Source: Gari tellinella
Lineage: Eukaryota; Mollusca; Bivalvia; Cardiida; Psammobiidae
Reading direction: 5' to 3'
Assembly: GCA_922989275.2 (NCBI GenBank)
Contig: OV277856.1
Span: forward strand, 87,439,038 to 87,503,037
Length of the DNA: 64,000 nt
Made by a program: the position numbers and the translations under genes. The notes beneath the pieces were generated by a model that saw nothing but the letters and a program-made list of their open reading frames with translations, did no database searches and had not been told where the DNA came from. Shown one piece after another: positions 32,549 to 45,600 of this stretch (position 1 is the first letter of the stretch; each line of letters opens with the position of its first letter).

Positions 32549-32641
32549 ATGGCATCCAAACGATTTGCCACCATTTCGGAGGAGGATATTTGCCAACTTG
32601 ACAATGAAAAAGACACTGAGTCTTCAATATACGTGTCATAA
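32549..32641 (+). pseudogene. Possible 30-codon remnant of a mobile-element-derived protein N-terminus
   Basis: ATG at 32549 reads MASKRFATISEEDICQLDNE and continues with KDTESS to TAA at 32641. The wording MAS-RF-xxSEEDI resembles the start of bivalve proteins with a Crypton-type tyrosine-recombinase-like (DUF3504) domain. The next part is lost. This is recognition by phrase only and could be coincidence. Confidence 0.25.
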
Positions 32642-32807
32642 CATTATTCTGCTTATTTGTTATGATATAAACAATGTGACGTTGTAGACGCCGACGTCGT
32701 TTCCAACGTTACGTGCACGGTAGCTCTAAATGGTATTCACAACACATTTTACAACATACGAACGAGACTATTAAACAGCTAGGGCTGCACACCTCGGTGT
32801 AATAAAA

Positions 32808-32942
32808 CAAAATAGACGGCAGTTTGCGTGACATTCAAATTATCAACCCTAAAAAAGCAAGAATGTCTCGATTGGCTCCGCCTCGAGATGACATTCTGTT
32901 TTTCGGGTTGACAAGTTGAATGTCACGCAAACTGCCATCTTA
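32808..32942. repeat. Hairpin with about 60-bp arms
   Basis: Left arm AAAATAGACGGCAGTTTGCG... to AAGAATGTCTCG (32809-32870); right arm CGAGATGACATTCT... to CGCAAACTGCCATCTTA (32883-32942). The loop is ATTGGCTCCGCCT. A few mismatches and one small bulge. Palindromic MITE or solo foldback; a single copy in this window. Confidence 0.85.
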
Positions 32943-33344
32943 TATTTATATATTGTTCACAAAATTAAATGCTCTTTCATAACTTAATCTGCGTTAAAGA
33001 GTTGACATTCGTCTTCTTTTATTTCTCAATTTTAAACTTAAGGTAACTGGACTAATGTAATATTTTAAGTAGTATCATACAAATCAAATCCTGATCAGGC
33101 TCCTTGTTACTCGAAGTCTGGTCAGGATCCAAACAATTGGCAAATAACATTGTATATCTCTTCGGGTTATGACAGTATTGGGATTATTGGCTGTCAGTAC
33201 AATACTATTTACTTTATTCATAATGTAAGTATCGGTAGAGAGACAAATGCATTTCTGAAATAAGGACGCGCGCAAGTTAAGAATACCAAATATAAAGTCT
33301 ATATCACATGTAGTTCCAACGTTATGGCCAATGTTAAAGTCACC

Positions 33345-33560
33345 CTATTTTGCCTCTAAATTACCTCTAAGTAACCTTGACCTTTGTCGTAAATAACCCA
33401 AGTTGAACTGACCACAAGAGCTTCTTGGGGTGAGTACACATACTAAATATAAAGTTATGACCAAGGTTAAAGTTGTGTAAAGACAAACAAACAAACAGAA
33501 AGACAGACCAAAAACAATATGCCCCCGACTAAGTTGTGCGGGGCTCAAAAATACCACACA
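33345..33560 (+). repeat. Dispersed bivalve-type repeat end (ATATGCCCCCGACT)
   Basis: Contains AACCTTGACCTTTG, ACAAACAAACAAACAGAAAG, ACAGACC and CAATATGCCCCCGACT followed by GCGGGGC. This layout is common at the end of an abundant bivalve repeat. A related start lies at 42420-42500 (TATGCCCCCGATGGC ... TAGGTCAAG). The open frame on the minus strand is not a gene. Confidence 0.65.
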
Positions 33561-35853
33561 TTAGACTCTGCATTGGAAAAGGGGAATATTACCTGATATT
33601 GCTATTTTATACCTTTTTGCAAAATCTTGCCATTCTTTCAACTTAAAATAACATACTTAATCGTTATAAAGGGGAATGTGTCATTAAAATATCCGTACAT
33701 AAGTTGTTCTGAAATCTGTGGTTTGTGGTTTTGGGTAATTGGTACCACCGGGTATTTTACAGCCACATAATCCGCTTAGAACAATTAATCATGTAATATT
33801 ATAATAAAAGATCATAAAACTATATTAGACAGAAATATATTGAGTCTTTAGTACATGAAACTGCTCCTGAAAAGGAAGGATCTCGTTTTGCAAACGACAG
33901 ATAGATATAAGTAATATAATGCTGTGTAAGACCGCTTTTGATTCGTTCATTGTAAAACTTGCGAATCTATAAATAAATGCTGCCCGGGCTGAAACAATAC
34001 GTTCGACCCCTTTTGTACACCATATTTACCACCGTAATATGGTATCTGTTATAGTTAAGCATTAAAGGCATTACGCAAATGTCACAATAATCGGGACAGT
34101 TTATCGGTGCATGCAGACATTTTAATAAACCTATTAAGGTTTATGCCTATATGTTGGTAGCATGTTGATACTGAAGGCACCTACACATTATATACAGATG
34201 GAGTAAGGAGTTGATAGAACAAGATATAATATGTTTACATTACATAAAATAGTTCACTTTCATAGTTTTGTTTACACATGAAATGTTGACAACTAAACCA
34301 TTTCTATGTTTGAAACCAGACCCTGTCAGAGGGATCCTAAAGCTGTTTGTTTAACTCCTAAATCAACATTAACTCTTCAAGTTACAACATTAATCAAATC
34401 AGCACAAACAGGGTTACCTGAAGATTAGCGTGTTAAGCAGTAAGAATCTGACTACGTTGCTGCGTTTTCAATTACAATTGACCATTTCAACGCCAAACAC
34501 ACAATTGTCTTAAGTCGTTCGCTAAATACAAGGTTTTCTTTAATAATGTTGTCTGTAAATTTATATTTACTAGTCCATTACCAAATGTCTCCTTTAACCC
34601 TTTCGCAAACAAAATATCGTTTGGTAAATTTTTATGCAATTTTATATGGTAAATTATTTCATCTGTAATTGTATATAAAATTCAAAACATTGAAGCCGTA
34701 TCATTATCACTGAAACGAGTATTAAACAGTTTGGATTCTTATCGAACGCTGCTTACGTAACGTTACGTTAACACAGTATGACTGACAAAATATAGAAACC
34801 AGTATCAATTTGTTTTGATTCTGATCTAAGCTGAATTCTAATTGTTTGAAAAGTCTTTTGCGCCGACAGTAAAATTCGCAATCGATTTGTCAGCATGTTA
34901 TTCTTATTTTCAATATAAAGTCTATTTAATATCACGCACACATTCTCGTTTCTAAACAAATGTGTCACCGAATTTCCTTTTGCAATAAGTTGCGTCCAAG
35001 AAATCAATTGTAGCAAACATATTCAATGCATCATACAGTGTCTATCTAATATATGCATACATAGCATATCGTTATTTCCCATATGCATACTTATTCAGAC
35101 AAATATCTTTGGTGGGTTCATAGTGGGCTATCCGAGAAATAGCTCGACGGCATTCTTAGATTCCTTCGTACCAGAGCTTTTTATTTATGTTTTATTATAA
35201 TAGATTTATATATCGCTAACATGAAAGTGTATAGATGTTTAGAGGGACACGACAGGGGTTGCATTTCTCATATATAGCATGTTCAAATATCCTTACTGTG
35301 ATAGTGTTATCGCATGCAAGAATCTGCATTAGAATTCACATCTGACTTACACTTCTCCGTGAATTTTTCATGAGAAAACTGCTTATTGTGTATCTGTGTC
35401 TGATCATGGTATGGACTGCCTCACCAGTTAGCTAAATAACGAAGATGCACGTGAGTTTCGAACAATGTTGACTCCGAACAGACGTCGCGTCTCTGACGCA
35501 AGTGTTTAGGATATACGAACAATGTTTGCATAATTGTAATTCTTGTTTTCTAATAATTATTGTAAAATTGGCAAACTAGTTCTTGAATTATGAAGTAGTC
35601 AACCATTTTTAGTTACAATACTCGTATCCCATTAACCCTCCAAAAGCCGAGGCCGTCAACAATTAAATAAATATATTTTTAAACGATTTGGATCCTGAGT
35701 AGAATCCGCGTTAAAACTGTATGCCACTCATATAAATGTTTTTTTAGGTAAAAAGCATAACATTACAAATTTCAAGATTTATAAGTAAAAATAGACGAGA
35801 TATATAAAAAGACGATAGTTTGGTAGTGAATGTGTTAAACTGGCTATGACGTC

Positions 35854-36105
35854 TTAACCCTTTTCCTCATAGCCTGTTTCTAGTAGTTAAGATATGTGAC
35901 CTATTAAAGCAGGTTGAAAGTAAAGCAGAATGCGCCCTAGGGCGCATTCTGCTTTACTTTCAGCCTGCTTTAAGTTACTATCTGCTAGGATATAGAAAAT
36001 ATTTCTTGTGGTACATATTCATGACAGTATAAAATGGAACTATTTTCTTTGGCGGATGAATAAAATGATTGCGCTAAAAGTCGCTTCTATAAGGTAAAGG
36101 GTTAA
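35854..36105. repeat. Complete palindromic MITE with TTAA ends and perfect 35-bp palindrome
   Basis: Begins TTAACCCTTTTCCTCATAGC (35854) and ends GGTAAAGGGTTAA (36093-36105), so the termini are inverted and carry TTAA, the target of piggyBac-type transposases. The core 35904-35973 is a 2 x 35-bp palindrome centred on CCCTAGGG, essentially without mismatches. No coding capacity. Other copies or parts: 14725, 15865, 16266, 49809, 52443, 61662, 11389 and 50640. Confidence 0.85.
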
Positions 36106-38913
36106 TGACATAATAACAGTGAAAGGCTGAACGCTGAAAATAATATAAGCCTTTATATTACCGTTTGAAAAGAATAGCAGAGTCAGATTTGTTGATTGTT
36201 TTATCTCGTGAGAAACGCTAATAAATCTTAAGCTAAATTCTGAGTTAATAATACTGTATTTACACAACATGGTGAGTAAACTATGACGGAAGAATTACAA
36301 ATTCAATAATTCTCTTTCCAATTATAGCTACTGTATTGTTTGGTGTAGGTAACATTTTAGATTCAGATCTGACACCGAGTAACACTTTGCCTGCTATGAA
36401 TTAAAACTGTTTGACTTTGTGATCCGCTTTCTTTAAATTTACGGAAAAATTTACTATAATTTTCAACTAATGTATTGGGAGTTTTGTTTCAGTGTGTAAC
36501 GAAAACCCAGCTAGATGATTCAGACATGTGATTATTGAACTTTGCGACACTAGTTAATTATAACGAGGGCAGTATTTATTACGCTGTCAAATGAGTGCGT
36601 CGTGAAAGTTGTAATTTCACTAATGAAGTGAAATAAATGCTTTTTGCTTTAATTAATACGAATGTTTTTATCCATAGTTGGATGACACACTTTGTTTTAT
36701 TGGCCAATGTAGCAAATATCATTAGCTGTAACTAGCGGTTGGTTTGCACATGTTAAAATGTGACTTGAAAACAAAAAAGATAAAAGTAAATCAAATCAAA
36801 TCTACGCATACCTTTGTCTCTTTTGACGATTTTAAACTAAAGTCTGTATCACTATTAAATTGCGGAAGGTCGGTGGTTCTACCCAGTTGCCGATTTGTGC
36901 CTGTTACAGTGCATAAAGGACTTCTGGGGTCTTCCTCCACCTGTGATTAGCTGGACGTCGCGATATGACTGAAATACTGTTGAAAGCGACGTAAAATCAA
37001 AAACAAACAAACAAAACAAACATATTAATTTGCAATCTTAATACAAAAGTACAATAACAATGGTAGTTGTTTCGAAAACAGACGCTCATTATATCCAAAG
37101 GGTAAGAAAAAGCAATAGCATTACAATAAAATGTAGAACATGACAGGGATTTTAATATGATGTTGATTTGTGTTATACTTTATGTCGAACAGTTTGAAGC
37201 TTGATCAGACGCTGAGGCACCCGGCATCTGATCTGGTGTAAACTTTTTTAAATGGACATACCTTCCCAGTGGGAAATAATAGCTTTAACCCTTAAAGTAC
37301 CCAGCTTGATTTAACTAACATTTACAGTTTGAATCAAGATCAGACGCCTAGATATACGGCGTTTGAATTGGGTTCAAATTGTTTTTCACTCGTCTTTAGG
37401 TTCATCCGAAAACTGATCAATATTTAATTCTAGAGAAAACACCACAGTCTACAATTTTAAGCATACGAAATATAAACCGTGAAAAGGTTAAACCCGTTGT
37501 AACCAATGAATGGTATTGAACGAGTACACTGACGTATTGCTTTAGAAGGATTAAGTGACTCAGGCTTGAGTACTTAATTATATGGTGGAGTTAATAACAA
37601 GGGCTATATAACCAGGCGATAATTTACTGGTGCCTGTAACCGACAGCTATATATATCGAATCCACGCTTAACACCCCTGAACACTATCCCACATATTTTT
37701 TCTCTGTCCTGGACCATGTCCGGATTGCGATAAGAATGGTCCTTTAAGTTTTCAGATATCAATTACACGGCGTCTGATCTGGCTTCAGATTGTTTACAAT
37801 TTTACGAGAGTTCTTAGAGGAGAAAAACTTTTACTGTCTTTTAGAAATTAATAGAACAACATTGAAGCACTTCCGTTGAGATTGCACTATTGAGCAAATC
37901 GGCATTTATACAATAACAGAGTCATAGATGGAATGCATAACTTTGATGGTGAGTATTTCAAAAATCTTAATCAAATCACATAGTTGAATGATCACGCACA
38001 TACTTTATTGGTCTGTTTATGCATTTTTAGTGAGGATGTACCCAGGGCCATCACTTACAGGAACAAAAACAGAGTTTGTATATAAACAAGTTCTGTTTCG
38101 CGTCAGAAAGATTGAAACTGCCAAAATCGCTCTCTGCTGCGTACTTTTGATATCGGGACACAAATTGCGTTAATGAATCACCTGTGTCAATTTCCAAGCA
38201 TTTGTTCTTAAAATAAAAAACTATAGATGGGATCAGCCATATCATTTTGTAAGGTATATATATAGTTATGTATCGGCCTATCCTATCTATTGGCTAACCT
38301 TTAGTACACGGCATTTTCGTCTGCGAAACCTGTCGTCTGCTAAGATTCCAAGAAAATATTGTCTACCAATCCATTTAGGATTTTCCATCAATGTCAAATA
38401 GTTTGGATCCGAAAGAGACGCCGAGTAGCTCGGTATTACATCTGGATCTTAACCGTTTGAACCTAGTTTTGCAAACCAATCCATTGCTTGCTTAATTGTA
38501 TCAACAATAAAATGTACCAAAGGATAAAGGCGTATGACGTCATTAAAGGATTGAAAAGGCAGATATTCTTAATCGTCATCTCAGAACAGTTTACGTAGTC
38601 TTTTAAACCGGACACACCGTTAAACAACATTGTACATTGCTAGTTTGGATTTGTAGTATCAACTCAAATGCTAATTTGACTTTAAACCATTGTTTGTATC
38701 GTAAAACTTGGGACTTAAACTATTGAGCTATAAAATCGTTGGTAATGCCTTCATTTGAGCAAGTTCACTTTGCGATGGCTGTGTATAAAAGGTGGGTACA
38801 TTTTTATACTACCAAGTTCATAATTGTGATGAGAAATAACTGAGAGCGTTTCATTAAAAGTTATATGGTTTTTTATCTGCATTTAACCATTCGCCTGCTA
38901 CAATAGTGTCTGC
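36106..38913. other. Non-coding stretch with MITE cores and a SINE tail
   Basis: GACGCC-type palindromes at about 37195-37250, 37325-37390, 37745-37800 and 38395-38460, plus the SINE tail below. No exon recognised. Confidence 0.55.
36863..37021 (+). repeat. SINE 3' region
   Basis: GGTCGGTGGTTCTACCCAG, then CTTCTGGGGTCTTCCTCCAC, TTAGCTGGACGTCGCGATAT, AAAGCGACGTAAAATC and an A/C-rich tail (ACAAACAAACAAAAC). This is the conserved tail of a widespread mollusc SINE. The tRNA head is missing. The same tail, reversed, is inserted at 58531-58592. Confidence 0.8.
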
Positions 38914-39863
38914 TTAAGGGTGTATAAATGTCATGAATTCTAGAAATTTTCAAAGTATATGGAAACACTTTATGATTGTTTTGTATTGAAGAGCTATTTA
39001 AGATGAATGACAAAATAGAAAAAGTGTACATTTTGGTGAAATACAGTTGGCTCCATGGCCATGTAAAATTTACCCCACCCACTTTCTCTTATTTTGTCCT
39101 TTTCAAACAGCCCGCTTCAATAAAATCCATTTTAAATGAAAACAAACATGATAATTTGGTTTTGTGTTATTTATTTCCTATCTATGGTAGTATTTCTTCA
39201 TACAAAAACTAATTTAAGAGAAAACAGGCACCAAATGTGAAATTTATAAAGCTCTAAATATCATTGATATGGTACTTTTTTGTAAATGTTGTAAGGGGAG
39301 ATAACTCTTTTTACTTTAATAACTCAAAATTTTCAATACTGACCTTTCAATTTCTTTTCATATTTTGAACTGCCTTAGTATTGGCTTTCATTTGGGAGAA
39401 TATAAGAAAAAGTTTAATACTAGAACTATTTCATTTTCAAATTGTTTACTTTTTTTTTCATAAAAAAAAAAGATCTAATACAATCAGGCCCTATAAAAAG
39501 CATATTTTTGATATTCGAGGATCCATATTGTTCAAACCTAGTGCTTGCTTTGTCTAAATTTGGTTTCTATATGTGAAAATACCACCATAGACATTAAATA
39601 AATAATGAAAACCAACATTACCATGTTTGTTTTGTTTTGAAATAGATTTTACTGAAGCTTGTACTCTGAATTGGTAAAATTTGGGAGAAAAAGTCCAAAT
39701 TTGACATACCTTTTTCAAATCGCTGTAGCTCAAAAAAAGGACACCATCATTTATTTCTTTTTCGATTTTTTCATTCATCAGAAATAGCTCTTCCAAAAAA
39801 ACAATGATAGAAAAAAAGTTTGATACTTTGAAAAAATCGCTTATGGGTTGGATACACCCTTAA
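38914..39863 (+). mobile_element. 950-bp foldback element with TTAA ends, copy 1
   Basis: Starts TTAAGGGTGTAT and ends ATACACCCTTAA, so it has inverted TTAA-type termini. The two halves are themselves divergent inverted copies: 38980-39210 and the complement of 39570-39790 share ATGAATGA-AAAAT-GAAAA, GGT-TTCATTA-TTATTT and the CTATGGTGGTATTTTCACAT block. A second copy in opposite orientation is at 60007-60959 with strong similarity. Both arms keep an open frame of 65-80 codons with similar wording (SIKSI-NENKHDN / SVKSISKQNKHGN). Non-autonomous, probably mobilised by a piggyBac-like transposase. Confidence 0.85.
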
Positions 39864-42537
39864 CTGATTTAACATTCTAGTAAAGTCATAACTATCATAA
39901 TCTTATTTTGCGCCCAGTTAATTATTCAATGCTTATAATTTATTATATTGGGTTAGTCCATTTTTGATCTAACGGGTGCCTGGTCTGTTCGTTCTGTTTA
40001 ACATTAAAAATCCTATCAGCAAACAGGGTAGACTACAGACAGTATGCGGCGTCTTATCTGGGTATACTCTGTTTTTCCATGGCCTATAAGAACAGTGGAC
40101 ATAAATAGGTCAAATTGAGAACAATCACCGCGATTTTATGTGACGTTTCCTTCAATATTCGTATGTTTCCTACAATAAGATTAAATGGGACTTATAAGGT
40201 TCAATGACTTCAAGCTAGCGATCATTAAGCTAAACAGCAAACGTTTACATGTATAAGTATGTGCGAGAATTATATGGTAATGATGTACGCCAATATCTCT
40301 GAACGTAACCAATATAACAACAGTCAGTTCTGGGTATAAAGAATAATTGAACTACGAATAAAGACTGATACAATAAGATTACAGCATAACACAGAACAAA
40401 AGAAATGCAGAAATCTGCCATCATATTTCAGGCAATGTGTTCAGCAGAGGCATGCCTTTAGACGGTTTTTGTTTGTTTACTGAATGCGCCTTACACTGAT
40501 GTTGTTGTCAATTTGCATCTATCTGAAGACCGTAATATTAACAACGATATTGTGTTGTAGGTTTACTAAGCATACAATAGACACTTTCTATTGCGTGTGT
40601 TTCTGTCATTCTTCAGAAGTATTATAATAGTATGTCATTACTCGTGATGACTCTGACATTGAATATAAAGAAAATATATCAAGGTTGACTAACGTATAGA
40701 CTGTATTCGCTTAACTCTTTAATCCTAATAGGCGACTAAAGTCGAATTTGCAAACAGTTTGGGTCTTAATCAGAGACAGTGTTTCGTGGCGTCTGATCAG
40801 AATAGAAACTATTTCACACTTGTATTGATATTTCTTCGGTCTAACTGATCTAAATCTCTACATCGTATTTTTGACTGATTTATTAAGTGTCCTTTGACGC
40901 CGATCTTCCGATCTTATTTTAAGAAAGAAGTTGGGGAAATATCTATTTAAATACATTACATGGTGGCCATGAAAGAGTTAAATCAATCATGTACATAATA
41001 TATTCATTACATGTGTGAGGTTTTTAATCATAATAGATTTAACTGTTGTTTGATTGAAAGGCATCAGCTTAATGTAAGCGATTCGTAATACAGAACGTTT
41101 TCTTCATCAAATATGTTCTGAATTATTCATTTAAGGGGATGTACGTATTTACAAATGTATGTAATTACTGCTTACACATGGTTTTATTTTTGAAAAATTG
41201 CAAATCTTACTTTTAATGCATGAAATCTGAAAAACGCCGAGTAACATGGTTTCTAAATTAGGATACAACGTTTATCATTTACACTGATATTTTTCAGTTG
41301 CAATGTCTCATACATGGTATGGCAGGGAATAACACGCTTTGACTTTGGAGTACGACTACGAGTATATTAGGATTTAGCGAGTGTGTGTTTTGATGTATGA
41401 CTTTACCAATACAGGGAGCAATGTAGTGGAACTGGTATAATTTCATCGGCAAGGAGGATTCGTCGATTTGAGCAGTTTGCCTATTATTTTATTTAAATGC
41501 AGATTTTTGCATAAACGTGCTAATAACGCATTAAATCGGTGTACAACGTGTATTAACATGCAAATATCGTGCATGCGTTCTTTTAAATCACATGTCTATT
41601 TACGCGTAAACTGGGGCCCATTTACATCAAAAACAACGGATGTAGACGGTCAATTCGACAGTCTTGCCTGAAACAGTATTTTGGAGATTCGAAAATTAGT
41701 ATAGAATATAATTATGCACAGTGCGCCGTGCGATATTTACGGAGCTCTATATGTTGAAAGTTTGTGAAAAAAAACCGGCTATGATAAAAAAAAAAGACTA
41801 ATCCTATATACGAGCATAGAAGAATATGCATGTAATCAGGACAAAGAAGTAGAAATAGAAAGGAAGAATATTATATTTTATATAAAATACTAGCATCAAT
41901 TCATCTAGTCCGTGTCCTAACTTCGTTAGAAGACATCTGGTTGTATTGTAGCCCTCACACACCTGGCTTCTGCCACTGTTCATGCACACAAGAGGTGTAT
42001 TAACAATATATTATTTAATTTCTATCTTTCTATTATGTCAGCTGCTTCCATTGCCATCTGCAAAGAAATACATAACATTAATATAACAAAATCAACAAAT
42101 ATATATAGCAACAATACTAATATAGAATAGTTCCTATCATTTTAGCTAACTCACCATTGACCGTTTCAATTTGTTAGAAAAACTGAGAATTTTGGAATCG
42201 AACCTGGATCAAAACACTTAAAAGTATTCTTGCTTGATAACATACGATTAATCTGGACAAACGTGTTAACAATACATGATCAGTGACTAAGGCGTCAGTC
42301 GAATACAGGACTAGATGAAGAAAATTGTCAAGAAGTCAGCCATGCCCACACAGGCCAGGTTACGGGACAAGTGAGGTGAAGCAGTACACCAATAACAAAG
42401 ACTGCATTCAGTAAACGTTTATGCCCCCGATGGCATCCTTGACAATATGTTCTAAATCTTTCTAAGCCCAATTTAGGTCAAGATAAAGGTCAAATTGAGG
42501 TTGGGTAACTTGACTTAAATGAATATAGATTCGGGTG

Positions 42538-42606
42538 TCAAACAGTTTGGATCCTATACAGACGCCGCGTAACGCGGCGTCTGATCAGGACCAAAACTGT
42601 TTGCAA
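42538..42606. repeat. GACGCCGCG palindrome, best-preserved core
   Basis: CAAACAGTTTGGATCCTATA then CAGACGCCGCGTAACGCGGC then GTCTGATCAGGACC and AAAACTGTTTGC. Arms of about 32 bp meet at GCGTAACGC. A TTGGCAGTGAAATAGTTAAA sequence follows at about 42625, similar to the right terminus of the TTAA element at 56827-57048. Confidence 0.85.
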
Positions 42607-45600
42607 ATTCGCATTGTGGCGCCGTTGGCAGTGAAATAGTTAAATCCTGATCAAACACGAAATTACCGGCATCTGAACAGATCAAAACTATAACTTCAAC
42701 TGCATTTGTTGGCTTAAGAGTTTAGCTGCTACCTTTTCACGCAATTATCTTAAAACCCGTCTGCCAACCCTCTTGTAAATGATCAGTAAAAACATGATTT
42801 GAAAATGTTTTTCTGCACTTAAAATACGCTGGCATCTGTGTCTCGATTACTATTTCCTGATTGCGAGAACAAAAAGCTCACATTGAGATGGGGTCGCATA
42901 AATCACCTGAATTCTTAAATTTCCGGTACAAAAACTAAACAGCTCCAAGGTCACCATGGCAACGTTTCACCACAATGGGCCTGTAGTCTAGAGTAAGCGT
43001 TTTTATTTCTCGTGAACAGGAAAAGCATCAACCTGCTTCAATGCATTTAACCTTGTTCCTGTCAAATGTTGCTTGACTTAATGTGCAAAGTGTTTGAATC
43101 CTTATCGGAAACCAAGTAACTTGAAATCTTCTGATCACTAGCGCCTGATTAGGTTTCAAAATGTCTTGTACCTTCAAAGTGTTCCTTTAATCAACATACC
43201 TTAAATCTTAACTTTTACTATTTAAGAAGATGACGCGATACTGTGACCGTATAAGGTTATATCTTTCCACGCCATATTTTAAGCACCTGCTTAAACCCAT
43301 TATATGCTTTTAATGTGTCTTGCATTGGTTTTCGAAAGTAAGATTTAAAGCAATGGCACTAAAAAAAGTCGCTACCAGTGTCAAATAGTTTATTCATGAT
43401 CACACCCAATGTTACAAAACTGTTTGCAAAATTATTTATATGTATGTTTAGCACTGAAATAGTTAAAATATTTTCATAAAACACCTTGAACATGTATTTA
43501 GAAAACCATTACATAAGCAAGTAACAAGATTTGTGCAATAAAGCATGTCTCATCTTTCACAAAACTATGCAGTGTTTTATATATTTTATTTGCAAACAGT
43601 GAAGTTTAAGATCGGGATTGCAGTCTATCCCAAGAATTTTCAATTATACATGTATTAAATATCTTTAAATATAACAATTATCATGAAAAGTTATGCTAAT
43701 GCGAATGTGTCTGTTAACGACAAATAATTGGTTCAGTCAGGAAACAGACAATTCCAAAAGAACTGTTCTGTTTAATTTCAGAACTCACTGACTTTTTCAC
43801 CTCGTAATTATACCAGTAAGTCATTATATTAATATACGTCTACTCATGAAAGTAGCGCTATAATCGTTTAAGATGAATGACTCTTTAATGTAGGATTTAA
43901 AGTTATGCAGACAAACACTCCTGTAGAAATGATCTTCAGTGCATGTTCCTGCACTAACATGTATTAAATACTAGCCACGCGTCTTCTATTTTGTAATGGC
44001 TTAATAGAATATTCAAGGTACTTTATCTTGATAAAAGAAAACATGTTTTACGTATCACAGCACTCAAGTTTAAAACAGCACACTAAATACATCGATAAAA
44101 CCTGTTTTATTTAAATATTTACAATACTGTATTTAGCTCATCGTCGTATATATCCTTCATCCTTGATAACCCTATACCTCCTAATCCACGATGTAAGTAA
44201 GTATATGCCGATATAGGCAGATAAATCAGTGTTGCATTGTGTTCAATAAATAGGGTGTATACAAAGTGTGCAGACTCAGGCAAGCGTTTTGTGGCGTCTG
44301 ATTTAAATCTGCACTGTTTGCTAACAGAAATCTATATCGAGAAAAAGCTAAAAATGACAAATTCGATCAGGCACCATTTAAATGAAAAACGCACTCATCC
44401 GATAAATAAGCATTGAAGAATCAACTTGCATACTTTGATTAAAATGATAAATGACTACTAGTTTGATTTTTCTGCGTTTCTTACATAAGAATCATTGAAA
44501 AGAGTGTCATCCCGTTTCTTAATGTAAGTGTTATATCGGTTAAAATTATATCGTAGAGACGATTTTAATTAATAGTCACTCCGAATGCGTCATGTATGTA
44601 GCCTTGATTCACTTGTGTGCTCTACGGACGTCTCATTTTTGTGTAATTTAAGCTTTACATAATTATACACATTACAGTTGAGATATTTGCTCGTATGTGA
44701 CCGGCAGACAGTTTGCATTCGTCGATATTGTAATTATGTCCTCTGCTACAATGCACGACTGGAAGCATCTCTTTTACAATGAGCACGCAACTGTTGTAAG
44801 CGTACATAACTAAAGGTCAATATATTGAATCACATGCAATAGATGCTGCTCTTTTGCAAACCTGTCGCAATCAATAAAATCTGTATAACGCCAATAGAGC
44901 AACGAGTATTTAAAAAAAGCAAATAGAACAGACCTCGATCAACATACTAGGCATCTGAGTTGGCCGAGCACTGTCCAAAGTAACTTATTACAGGTTGTTA
45001 TTTTGAAAAGTAAAGCTGGCTTTCTGAGTACACGTGCACCTACTTGATCTTTATTCTGTCGTAAAATCGTCTGTGTTCAGATTGTTGTCTACAAAAAAAC
45101 AATCAAGGAAGAAGTATTATATTTTTAAATATAAAGAAGCATCGTGACGAGTATCTAAAAGTGGATAAAAATCTGACGGTGCATCATTCAGCGTCTGATC
45201 TCGATCAAAACTGTTTGCTTCTATCTGTCCAATCACGATCCGCATGGTAAAGATTAAATTGATATATCTCGATTACACGTGTGTCAAAATTGATTGATAT
45301 TAGGTATAAAGTTTTATTGTACCGATATTTCTTCTGGATAGATTTATATAAATTGGTATATAATCTGGCTTATTTACATGCATTTGTACAGTAAAGTCCC
45401 ATCGTGGTGTTAGCTGAGATGAATTATTGTTGGTTGTTTAACGCAAACTAAAAGTAAATCAGAAAGCGTCGGTGTAATTGCACTACCGTTAGCTGTCATT
45501 TAACCGTAACATAATTAATCAACATGTGTTAAAACGTATAAATAATTAAGTTTAAACTAACTGTATGTTCCGCTTACAATTCCTACTGCCATTTGAATAG

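Larger units (their letters stand above)
30213..35853. other. Non-coding stretch with several inverted repeats; no gene recognised
   Basis: Holds half of a TTAA-type MITE (31105-31170, starting TTAACCCTTTCACTCTCAAT), the tRNA-like inverted structure (31222-31850), a 30-codon frame (32549-32641), a hairpin (32808-32942), a GATCAGGCTCC palindrome (33085-33140) and a dispersed repeat (33345-33560). Between 33.6 and 35.85 kb I see nothing beyond AT-rich sequence. Confidence 0.55.
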
